The notes under the pieces: generated by a model | Databases searched by the model: none | What the model saw: only the letters and a program-made list of their open reading frames with translations | What the model was told of the DNA's origin: nothing | Made by a program: the position numbers and the translations under genes | Source: JBGTKH01 sp041744735 | Lineage (GTDB): Bacteria; Planctomycetota; Planctomycetia; Pirellulales; Pirellulaceae | NCBI GenBank assembly: GCA_041744735.1 | Contig: JBGTKH010000020.1 | Location: 1 to 5,763, forward strand | Direction: 5' to 3' | Length of the DNA: 5,763 nucleotides | Shown: positions 1 to 5,180 of the stretch, piece after piece | Numbering within the stretch: position 1 is the stretch's first letter | Layout of the letters: each line of letters opens with the position of its first letter

Positions 1-635
1 CCGGCGTGATCGCACCGACCAGCGCCAACAACGCGGCCGTCGGCGGCGCGTGGATTCCGGCGCTGGTGTTCGGCGTGCCCGGCGACGCAGTAACGGCGAT
101 CGTGTTGGGCGCGCTGCTGATGTACGACATCAAACCGGGCCCGTTGATCTTCGAGCAGAGCGGCGACCAAGTGCGGGCGATTTTTCTAATCGCGCTGGTC
201 ACGCAACTACTATTGCTTCCGGCCGGTTACTTTGGAATCAAAGCATTCGGCCTGATCTTGCGGCTGCCACGTAGCATCGTGCTGACGGGCGTGGTGTTGT
301 TCTCCGTCGTCGGTGCGTACGCGTTGAACAACAGCCTGTTCGACGTCTGGGTGATGTTCGCGTTTGGCCTCGTCGGTTTCTTTCTCGAATCACGGCGAGT
401 TCCGTTAGCGCCGTTGATCCTGGGGCTGATTCTCGGACCGATGGTGGAGACGAACCTGCGCACCGGTTTGATAAAATCGGGAAATGACTTGACGCCGTTT
501 TTCACACGGCCTGATAGTATCGTGTTGATTGCCCTGCTGCTATTTGCCTTCTTCGCCGGGCCCGTGGTGCGAGTGATTCGTGGTCGATTGTTCGGGGTCG
601 CAAATACCGCAGATGAGCGACGGAGCGAACCATGA
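1..635 (+). CDS. TctA-family tripartite tricarboxylate transporter permease, C-terminal part
   Basis: This is the large membrane subunit of a tripartite tricarboxylate transporter (TTT), which imports di- or tricarboxylates together with a small membrane subunit (TctB) and a periplasmic binding protein (TctC). The reading frame is open from the left edge (first full codon at base 3), and about 210 residues are visible. TctA proteins are usually about 500 residues, so the N-terminal half lies outside the window. The first visible residues, GVIAPTSANNAAVGGAWIP, match the conserved TctA segment containing a SANNA motif. The conserved FGVPGDAVTA and KPGPLIFE stretches follow. Four or five hydrophobic membrane segments come next, at about residues 58-80, 88-107, 112-127, 132-145 and 170-190. 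The protein ends with a short charged tail at TGA 633-635. A GTG at base 6 is not the true start. The family assignment is confident; the substrate cannot be read. Confidence 0.9.
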   Translation, partial: GVIAPTSANNAAVGGAWIPALVFGVPGDAVTAIVLGALLMYDIKPGPLIFEQSGDQVRAIFLIALVTQLLLLPAGYFGIKAFGLILRLPRSIVLTGVVLFSVVGAYALNNSLFDVWVMFAFGLVGFFLESRRVPLAPLILGLILGPMVETNLRTGLIKSGNDLTPFFTRPDSIVLIALLLFAFFAGPVVRVIRGRLFGVANTADERRSEP

Positions 636-714
636 CGCGGATGAGGCAGCCCATTGCGGATCGTGGCAATCGTATCGCAATAGCGCCGACCGTTGGACGC
701 CGGGAAAAAACGTC

Positions 715-742
715 TTGCCCCAAACTCGATTGCGGTTACAAT
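715..742 (+). promoter_or_regulatory. Candidate sigma-70-type promoter for the phosphatase gene
   Basis: TTGCCC (715-720; 4 of 6 matches to TTGACA) is separated by 16 bp from TACAAT (737-742; 5 of 6 matches to TATAAT). Transcription would start near 749, leaving a leader of about 40 nt before the ATG at 791. A short inverted repeat, GATTG (728-732) with CAATC (739-743), overlaps the -10 box and could be an operator or chance. The site falls where a gene starting at 791 would need a promoter and argues against a start at 632. This is a prediction only. Confidence 0.45.
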
Positions 743-790
743 CCGCCCCACTTGTCGTTGGTCTGCCCGCTGCTCAATTCTCGATGGGCC

Positions 791-1600
791 ATGAATCACA
801 TGCTATCGCCTGAACCGTTTGTCGACATTCATTGTCATCTGTTGCCCGGAATTGATGACGGGTCGAAGTCCTGGGACGAGTCGTTGGAGATGGCTCGCAT
901 CGCGGTGGCGGACGGGACGGAAACGATTGTTGTTACACCGCACCAGTTGGGCGCGTTTCGTCACAATGGCGGCGCCGAGGTGCGTGACCGCACGGCGGAG
1001 CTGCAGCGGGTGCTAGCGGATCACGACATTCCCTTGCGCGTGTTGCCTGGCGCGGACGTGCGGATCGAGACGGACATGATCGCCAAGCTTCGTGCGGGCG
1101 ATGTGCTGACGCTGGCGGACCACCGCCTACACGTGCTGTTGGAGCTGCCGCATGAGTTGTATTTTCCGCTGGAACCGGTGCTCGACCAACTTCACACCGC
1201 CGGCATGGTCGGCATCTTGTCTCATCCCGAGCGAAACCAGGGGCTATTGAAAAAGCCCTCGCTGTTGGAGCCGCTGGTCGAATACGGCTGTCTGATGCAA
1301 GTCACCGCTGGCAGCTTGCTGGGAACTTTCGGCCCAGAGAGTCGGGAACTGTCCGAGCGCATGCTCGAATCGGGGCTGGTCCATTTCGTGGCCACCGATG
1401 CACACGGCTGCCGGTCGCGGCGGCCGCTGATGCAGCGGGCGTTCGCACGAGTGGTCGAACTGGCGGGCGAGGCAACGGCCATCGAATTGTGCTGTCGAAA
1501 TCCGGCAGCGGTCGCCGAAGGTAGAGATGTCGAAGTGCAGCCGCCCACCGTCAAGCGCCGCGGACTGCCGCGCTGGATGAGTTGGCTGCGTGCCGCTTGA
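791..1600 (+). CDS. CpsB/YwqE-type PHP-family protein-tyrosine phosphatase
   Basis: This predicted cytoplasmic metal-dependent phosphotyrosine phosphatase has 269 residues counted from the ATG at 791; the family is usually about 255. In related systems it dephosphorylates the bacterial tyrosine kinase that controls capsule or exopolysaccharide assembly. Metal-site motifs appear in the family order: DIHCH (residues 12-16) followed by PGIDDG, TPH (49-51), SHPERN (144-149) and TDAHG (202-206). Residues 87-89 read GAD where many homologues have a Glu at the third position, a conservative change. The frame is open further upstream to an ATG at 632 that overlaps the TctA stop. However, the extra 53 residues have no PHP character, and a promoter-like sequence lies inside them, so 791 (or the ATG at 800) is preferred. 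No clear Shine-Dalgarno sequence is visible. The next gene overlaps its 3' end. The family call is strong; the cognate kinase is not in the window. Confidence 0.9.
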   Translation: MNHMLSPEPFVDIHCHLLPGIDDGSKSWDESLEMARIAVADGTETIVVTPHQLGAFRHNGGAEVRDRTAELQRVLADHDIPLRVLPGADVRIETDMIAKLRAGDVLTLADHRLHVLLELPHELYFPLEPVLDQLHTAGMVGILSHPERNQGLLKKPSLLEPLVEYGCLMQVTAGSLLGTFGPESRELSERMLESGLVHFVATDAHGCRSRRPLMQRAFARVVELAGEATAIELCCRNPAAVAEGRDVEVQPPTVKRRGLPRWMSWLRAA

Positions 1601-2397
1601 TCACCCACGTAAAGGCGACTCTCTTGCTGCGAACTTCTGCGTACTCTTTGCTCGTCGCAGCTTGCCTGTCGGCGTCCACGGCTGCCCAAGAGCGCTGGGC
1701 CGATGAGCGGATCGCGGGTCCGTTTACTTGTCACGCGGATTTTTCGTTGGACGAACATCCCAGTTTGCTGGCAGAGCTGGAACAGCTACAACGCGACGTG
1801 ACTCGGACGCTGGGCATCGTCGAATCGCGCGAGCCGGTACACCTGCACCTATTTGCTCGCAAGTCGACCTATCAGAGCTATCTGCAGGCATATTTTCCGA
1901 ATCTGCCGTATCGGCGGGCTATGTTCATTAAAGCGCGCGGGCCGGGCATGGTGTTCGCTTATCGCAGCGGCGATTTTGAAGTGGACGTGCGGCACGAAAG
2001 CACGCACGCGCTGCTGCATGCGTCGCTGCCGATGGTGCCGCTGTGGCTGGACGAAGGGCTGGCGGAATACTTCGAAGTGCCGCCGGACGAGCGAGCGTTC
2101 GATAGCCCGCATTTGCTCGGCGTGAAGTGGAGTGCGCGGCTGGGAATCATTCCGCAAATGGAAAGGCTCGAGAAAATACGTGAGTTGGCGGAGATGGACA
2201 GTGCCGAGTATCGACATGCGTGGGCCTGGGTGCACTTTATGCTGCACGGCCCGCCGGAAGCGCGCGACGAACTGGTCCGTTATCTGGCCGACATCCAAGC
2301 GCATGCACCGCCGGGCCGATTGAGCGAACGCCTGCGCCGCCGGCTGCCCGACTTGGATCAGCGGCTGGCCGAACATTTCACAGGCTGGAAGCGCTGA
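1597..2397 (+). CDS. Putative secreted zinc metallopeptidase (gluzincin / peptidase MA-like)
   Basis: This is a probable exported zinc-dependent peptidase of unknown substrate. Numbered from the most upstream TTG (1582; 271 residues), a hydrophobic segment at about residues 14-33, ending in ASTAAQ, looks like a signal peptide. The HExxH zinc motif is HESTH (138-142). It is followed by PLWLDEGLAEYFE (153-165), where Glu158 (or Glu162) would be the third zinc ligand, as in gluzincins and DUF1570-like planctomycetal proteins. The C-terminal third is helical and rich in Arg and Glu. No ATG precedes the signal peptide. Possible starts are TTG at 1582, TTG at 1597 (TTGA overlap with the phosphatase stop, preferred here) and TTG at 1624 (best-shaped signal peptide). 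The overlap implies co-transcription with the phosphatase. Its last 27 bp are the start of the duplicated unit and recur at 3198-3224. The peptidase fold is likely; activity is inferred only from the motif. Confidence 0.75.
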   Translation: MITHVKATLLLRTSAYSLLVAACLSASTAAQERWADERIAGPFTCHADFSLDEHPSLLAELEQLQRDVTRTLGIVESREPVHLHLFARKSTYQSYLQAYFPNLPYRRAMFIKARGPGMVFAYRSGDFEVDVRHESTHALLHASLPMVPLWLDEGLAEYFEVPPDERAFDSPHLLGVKWSARLGIIPQMERLEKIRELAEMDSAEYRHAWAWVHFMLHGPPEARDELVRYLADIQAHAPPGRLSERLRRRLPDLDQRLAEHFTGWKR

Positions 2398-2463
2398 AGG
2401 AAACCGTCCACCGGTTAAAAATTATGGTCGGGCGCAAAAGATGTCTTGACGGCAAAATGGTTT

Positions 2464-2492
2464 TTGACGAAAAGTGCGATCGTGAACATATT
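2464..2492 (+). promoter_or_regulatory. Predicted promoter of the first Cna-B-like gene
   Basis: TTGACG (2464-2469; 5 of 6 matches to the -35 consensus) is followed by 17 bp and CATATT (2487-2492; 4 of 6 at -10). It lies inside a 65-bp block (2434-2498) that differs from the second unit at only two bases, while the sequence on either side has diverged much more. A second TTGACG lies 18 bp upstream (2446-2451) in the same orientation, possibly a regulator-binding repeat. The predicted leader is about 70 nt. Confidence 0.6.
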
Positions 2493-2567
2493 TTTGTGTG
2501 GACCGGCAGGGTCTATGGCCGATCCAAGGGGTGTATCACCAAGCCCTTTATCCGGAGGATTCCGAAA

Positions 2568-3095
2568 ATGAAGACGAGTAAGTTGCTTAAAGGTTGCGCA
2601 TTGTCAATGGCGCTGGCCGGGATGTTGAGCCCGCAGATCGTATCCGCGGCCGGGCCGGCGAACCCGACGACGGGTCGCCAAGCCTCGCAAGTGTCCGTGG
2701 TCTCCGACGTAGCGTTACAGGACGACGGTGTTCTGACCGGACAGGTGGTCAACAAGCAGGGCGTGCCGCAGGCCGGAACAGCGATTCGGGTTGTGTTCCA
2801 AGGGGAACCCGTCGCTGCTGCTCAGACCGACAAGGACGGCCGGTTTTCCATCAGCGGTTTGCGCGGCGGCGTGCATACGGTGGAAACCATGGAGAGCGGT
2901 GGGATTTACCGTTTTTGGGCTCCGCGCACGGCTCCGCCGGCTGCCGCGAGCGGTGTCTTGCTGGTAAACGACGAACTGGCTCAGCGCGGCCAAGGCAGTG
3001 ACAACGCGCGGCGTTACGTGGCTGGCGCTGTTGGCGGCGGTTTGCTCACGGGCGGCACCTACTGGGCCTTGGACCACAATCCGAGTGGTTCCTAA
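2568..3095 (+). CDS. Secreted Cna-B/carboxypeptidase-regulatory-like domain protein, copy 1
   Basis: This 175-residue protein of unknown function is probably exported. The ATG at 2568 is preceded by GGAGG (2554-2558) at 9-nt spacing, which fixes the start; the frame is open upstream into the peptidase gene but that is not used. Residues 1-27 form a typical signal peptide: KLLKG, a hydrophobic stretch, then cleavage after IVSA. Residues about 54-106 resemble a CarboxypepD_reg/Cna-B beta-sandwich: VLTGQVVNKQGVPQAG, then TDKDGRFSISGLRGGVHTV. Residues 111-150 are rich in Pro and Ala and end in a polar stretch with Arg148-Arg149. The C-terminus (151-168) is a glycine-rich hydrophobic segment, VAGAVGGGLLTGGTYWAL, followed by DHNPSGS. 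It could anchor or oligomerise in a membrane. The gene has its own promoter and terminator and is nearly identical to copy 2. A surface or matrix role near export genes is inference. Confidence 0.85.
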   Translation: MKTSKLLKGCALSMALAGMLSPQIVSAAGPANPTTGRQASQVSVVSDVALQDDGVLTGQVVNKQGVPQAGTAIRVVFQGEPVAAAQTDKDGRFSISGLRGGVHTVETMESGGIYRFWAPRTAPPAAASGVLLVNDELAQRGQGSDNARRYVAGAVGGGLLTGGTYWALDHNPSGS

Positions 3096-3132
3096 AACGT
3101 AGGGCCTTCAACGCCAACCGAGGTGAAACACC

Positions 3133-3175
3133 GTGCCTCGTCAGACATTGACTGACGAGGCACTTTGTGTTTCTT
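3133..3175 (+). terminator. Rho-independent terminator after copy 1
   Basis: A perfect 12-bp stem (GTGCCTCGTCAG with CTGACGAGGCAC, 3133-3144 and 3152-3163) has a 7-nt loop. It is followed by a T-rich tail, TTTGTGTTTCTT. It begins 37 bp after the stop codon and is repeated in unit 2. Confidence 0.9.
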
Positions 3176-3197
3176 GACGCATCGAAACCGGCCCCCC

Positions 3198-3224
3198 GAG
3201 CATTTCGTAGGCTGGGAGCGCTGA
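3198..3224 (+). pseudogene. Remnant of the metallopeptidase 3' end
   Basis: The 27 bases encode EHFVGWER and a TGA stop, matching the last residues (EHFTGWKR, stop) of the peptidase gene at 2371-2397. No peptidase body precedes it. It is carried-over sequence from the duplication and is not itself a gene. It shows that the duplicated segment began inside the peptidase gene. Confidence 0.85.
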
Positions 3225-3290
3225 ATGAAACCGTCCACCGGTAAAGAAAGTTGGTCGGGAGCAAAAGATGCCTTGACGGCAAAATGGTTT

Positions 3291-3319
3291 TTGACGAAAA
3301 GTGCGATCGTGAGCATATT
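3291..3319 (+). promoter_or_regulatory. Predicted promoter of the second Cna-B-like gene
   Basis: This is the copy of the unit 1 promoter: TTGACG (3291-3296), 17-bp spacer, CATATT (3314-3319), with the extra upstream TTGACG at 3273-3278. The 65-bp surrounding block (3261-3325) has only two differences from unit 1, so both genes are probably expressed under the same control. Confidence 0.6.
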
Positions 3320-3395
3320 TTTGTGCGGACGGCCACGATCTCTGGCCGATTCAATGGAACATGTTACCAAGCCGTTTAATTGGAGGATTCCGAAC

Positions 3396-3923
3396 ATGAA
3401 GTGGAGCAAGTTGCTGAAAGGTAGCGCGTTTTCGCTGGCGCTGGCCGGGATGTTGAGCCCGCAGATCGTATCCGCGGCCGGGCCAGCGAACCCGACGACG
3501 GGCCGCCAAACGTCGCAAGTGTCCGTGGTCTCCGACGTCGCGTTACAGGACGACGGTGTTCTGACCGGACAGGTGGTCAACAAGCAGGGCGTGCCGCAGG
3601 CCGGAACAGCGATTCGGGTTGTGTTCCAAGGGGAACCCGTCGCTGCTGCTCAGACCGACAAGGACGGCCGCTTTTCCATCAGCGGTTTGCGCGGCGGCGT
3701 GCATACGGTGGAAACCATGGAGAGCGGTGGGATTTACCGTTTTTGGGCTCCGCGCACGGCTCCGCCGGCTGCCGCGAGCGGTGTCTTGCTGGTGAACGAC
3801 GAACTGGCTCAGCGTGGCCAAGTCAGTGACAACGCGCGGCGTTACGTGGCTGGCGCTGTTGGCGGCGGTTTGCTCACGGGCGGCACCTACTGGGCCTTGG
3901 ACCACAATCCGCATGGTTCCTAA
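3396..3923 (+). CDS. Secreted Cna-B/carboxypeptidase-regulatory-like domain protein, copy 2
   Basis: This 175-residue paralogue of the protein at 2568-3095 has GGAGG (3382-3386) 9 nt before its ATG. It has the same architecture: signal peptide (1-27), Cna-B-like domain (about 54-106), Pro/Ala-rich linker and C-terminal glycine-rich hydrophobic segment (151-168). Only seven residues differ: T3W, C10S, L12F, M14L, A39T, G143V and S173H. Four of these fall in the signal peptide and one next to the C-terminus. Codons 49-132 carry a single silent change (codon 92). The frame is open upstream to 3225, but that extension covers the promoter and leader and is not credible. Whether the two copies have separate roles or simply raise dosage cannot be told. 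The function is unknown; the domain call rests on pattern only. Confidence 0.85.
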   Translation: MKWSKLLKGSAFSLALAGMLSPQIVSAAGPANPTTGRQTSQVSVVSDVALQDDGVLTGQVVNKQGVPQAGTAIRVVFQGEPVAAAQTDKDGRFSISGLRGGVHTVETMESGGIYRFWAPRTAPPAAASGVLLVNDELAQRGQVSDNARRYVAGAVGGGLLTGGTYWALDHNPHGS

Positions 3924-3960
3924 AACGCAGGCCCTTCCGCGCCGACCGAAGTGAAACACC

Positions 3961-4003
3961 GTGCCTCGTAAGGTATTGCCTGACGAGGCACTTTGTGTTT
4001 CTT
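3961..4003 (+). terminator. Rho-independent terminator after copy 2
   Basis: A 13-bp stem with one A-G mismatch (3961-3973 with 3979-3991) closes a 5-nt loop and is followed by TTTGTGTTTCTT. Compared with the unit 1 hairpin it loses one pair (C to A at stem position 10) but gains a G-C pair where unit 1 has A opposite A. Confidence 0.88.
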
Positions 4004-4039
4004 GACGCATCGAAACCAGCCTCCGAGCAAACACGCCTA

Positions 4040-4069
4040 GTGCTTTGTCAAACTTGTAATTTAGGGTAG
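4040..4069 (+). repeat. IS630-type terminal inverted repeat, left
   Basis: It begins GTGCTTTGTCAAACTTG and ends TTAGGGTAG. It pairs with the reverse complement of 4815-4844 with two mismatches. The stop codon of the transposase C-terminal frame (4048-4050) lies inside it. Confidence 0.93.
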
Positions 4070-4763
4070 ATCGATTTCAACTTCATGCGAGCATCGTCAA
4101 CTCTGAATTGCCAGTCGACGTTTCGCTGTCGATGATTGCTGTGCGTGTGCCAAGCGGTCGTTTCTCCGCGGAGTTCGGGTGTGAGTGTTCAGATTGTCGC
4201 TGACCAAGATCACCTGCTTCGCTGACCGGTATCGAGTCCGCAGCAAGTGTTCCACTTCCATGCTCGCGGCGAATTCGGCATCGGCTTCTGGCGGAATGAC
4301 CCAATACTCGATCTTCTTTTTCGTGAAGTTGTTTTTTTAGCGTTCCACGCAGGGTCTCGTGGCTGACCGACTCCACGATTTCCAGCGCCACGGCTTGTTC
4401 CGCCAACAGTCGCAGCGTCCAGTTCGCGTATCCTTTCGGCGGCTGTCCCAGCCACAAGGCGATAATCTTGGCTTCTTGGCCTCCGTCGAGGATCTTTCCA
4501 CGAGCTCGACGTTTAGGTTTGCCATGGTTCGCGATTTCAAACCCCTCGGTCACGAATCGCTCTCGAATGTTCTCCACGGTTTTCGTGCGGCAGTCGAACG
4601 CTTCGGCAATTTCCCGATCGGTCCAGTTGGGCCCATCAGCATCCGCCTTGAGCACAACTCGGGCGCGAAGCACCTGCTGAGACGAAACACGTTGCTTCTT
4701 GACCAGACCGTTCAATACTTCCCGTTCGGCATCCGTGAGCCGAACAACGTACTTCTTTTGCAT
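4048..4763 (-). pseudogene. IS630-family transposase, frameshifted and internally deleted
   Basis: The ATG is at 4763-4761. Residues 1-144 are an intact N-terminal region: a helix-turn-helix around residues 45-75 (NWTDREIAEAFDCRTKTVEN), then GQPPKGYANWTLRLLAE and SHETLRGTLKK. At a run of seven A (4332-4338 on the plus strand as T) the frame breaks. The next frame reads TKKKIEYWVIPPEADAEF and, after a deletion near 4250-4265, RYRSAKQVILVSDNLNTHT. A second deletion near 4165-4182 leads to the third frame, ETTAWHTHSNHRQRNVDWQF and ARMKLKSIYPKLQV, with a stop at 4050-4048. Comparison with the family shows the segment with the first catalytic Asp and the segment with the final Glu (GSWLNxAE region) are gone; only the middle Asp (SDNLNTH) remains. 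The product cannot be an active DDE transposase. Confidence 0.9.
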
Positions 4764-4814
4764 GACCCAACCCGCCTTGGTTGGGCGTACATTGACAAAT
4801 TTCTCCCTTGAACG

Positions 4815-4844
4815 CTACCCTAATTTGCAAGTTTGACAAAGCAC
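4815..4844 (-). repeat. IS630-type terminal inverted repeat, right
   Basis: This is the reverse-complement partner of 4040-4069, matching at 28 of 30 positions, with a TA (4845-4846) directly outside it. Confidence 0.93.
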
Positions 4845-4846
4845 TA

Positions 4847-5180
4847 GCATCCTGGTGGGCCAGCGCTAGCAATGTTTTCCCGTTCCACTCTTTCACCAAC
4901 ATTGTTTGCAGTCTTTGTCGAGGAATCGTTTTCCGTTACCGATAGTACCTGTAACGATAATGACGACGTTGTGGGGCCGCGCGTTGTTGACATCCTTAAT
5001 CCCAAGTTGACGGCGCCAGACGGTTTTGGTATTTACCCGGCATCCTGAGCGACCTGCCAAAGATCGCCGGATTTTAGAGTCAGCACGTTCGCCGCGCTGC
5101 GCGAGTTTCGGGAACTCGTTGGTAGCGCTATCTTGTCGGGACCGCATTCGCATCGTTTGTAATCTTGTCGAAGTCGCGTC
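4847..5180. other. Intergenic region without a recognisable gene
   Basis: About 330 bp lie between the IS element and the export gene. Open frames here (for example minus-strand 4893-5198) have no protein-like character. Small features visible are an inverted repeat CAATGTT/AACATTG (4870-4876 and 4898-4904) and a 6-bp-arm hairpin CGAGTT/AACTCG with a 5-nt loop (5102-5118). A poor promoter match is also present: TTGACG at 5007-5012, 17 bp, TATTTA at 5030-5035. The region should contain the promoter of the export gene, but none stands out. Confidence 0.5.

Larger units (their letters stand above)
2371..3197 (+). repeat. Tandem segmental duplication, unit 1 (827 bp)
   Basis: This unit aligns along its whole length with 3198-4024, at an offset of 827 or 828 bp (one compensated single-base indel). 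It contains the last 27 bp of the metallopeptidase gene, a promoter-like block, a GGAGG ribosome binding site, the 175-residue Cna-B-like gene and its terminator. The coding parts differ at 20 of 528 bases. By eye, the 5' flank differs at roughly one base in six and the 3' flank at about one in eight or nine. The boundary motif CCGAACA (2369-2375) recurs as CCGAGCA at 3196-3202 and 4023-4029. Confidence 0.95.
3198..4024 (+). repeat. Tandem segmental duplication, unit 2 (827 bp)
   Basis: This is the direct head-to-tail copy of 2371-3197 with the same order of elements: peptidase-tail remnant, promoter block, ribosome binding site, Cna-B-like gene, terminator. The similarity stops around CCGAGCA (4023-4029). 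An IS630-family element starts only 15 bp further on (4040), so the original right border of the duplication is preserved. Confidence 0.95.
4040..4844 (-). mobile_element. Defective IS630-family insertion sequence, 805 bp
   Basis: The element is bounded by 30-bp terminal inverted repeats (4040-4069 and 4815-4844; 28 of 30 match). A TA dinucleotide lies just outside each end (4038-4039 and 4845-4846), as expected from the TA target duplication of the IS630/Tc1-mariner group. It carries one minus-strand transposase gene that is frameshifted and twice internally deleted. Full IS630-type elements of this kind are usually about 1.1-1.2 kb, so roughly a third is missing. Its well-kept ends mean it could still be moved by a transposase supplied from elsewhere. 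It interrupts no recognisable gene. Confidence 0.92.

Noticed and set aside
653..670. Inverted repeat ATTGC/GCAAT after the TctA gene as a terminator
   Set aside because: Only five base pairs and no T-rich tail follow.
227..799. 190-residue minus-strand open frame
   Set aside because: It lies antisense to the TctA gene and spacer, is Arg/Asn-rich and low in protein-like character, and the plus strand holds a clearly recognisable family.
1849..2376. 175-residue minus-strand open frame
   Set aside because: It is antisense to the peptidase gene with the HExxH motif; the composition (many Arg, Gln, His) is typical of a shadow frame.
2220..2567. Upstream extension of the first Cna-B-like frame
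   Set aside because: It overlaps the peptidase gene in another frame and would translate the promoter and leader; GGAGG plus a signal peptide fix the start at 2568.
2371..4024. CRISPR array or short tandem repeat
   Set aside because: There are only two long coding-containing units; no short regular repeats with spacers exist in the window.
3092..4034. Minus-strand open frames across the second unit (two of 163 residues)
   Set aside because: They are shadows of the duplicated plus-strand gene, appearing in both units only because the DNA is repeated.
4359..4811. 150-residue plus-strand open frame inside the IS
   Set aside because: It is antisense to the recognisable IS630 transposase; no independent similarity.
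4870..4904. Inverted repeat CAATGTT/AACATTG as an operator or second IS end
   Set aside because: Seven-base arms 21 bp apart with no linked gene or target duplication; too weak to call.
5007..5035. TTGACG-N17-TATTTA as the export gene promoter
   Set aside because: The -10 matches consensus at only three positions and the start codon is about 145 bp away; noted but not annotated as a promoter.
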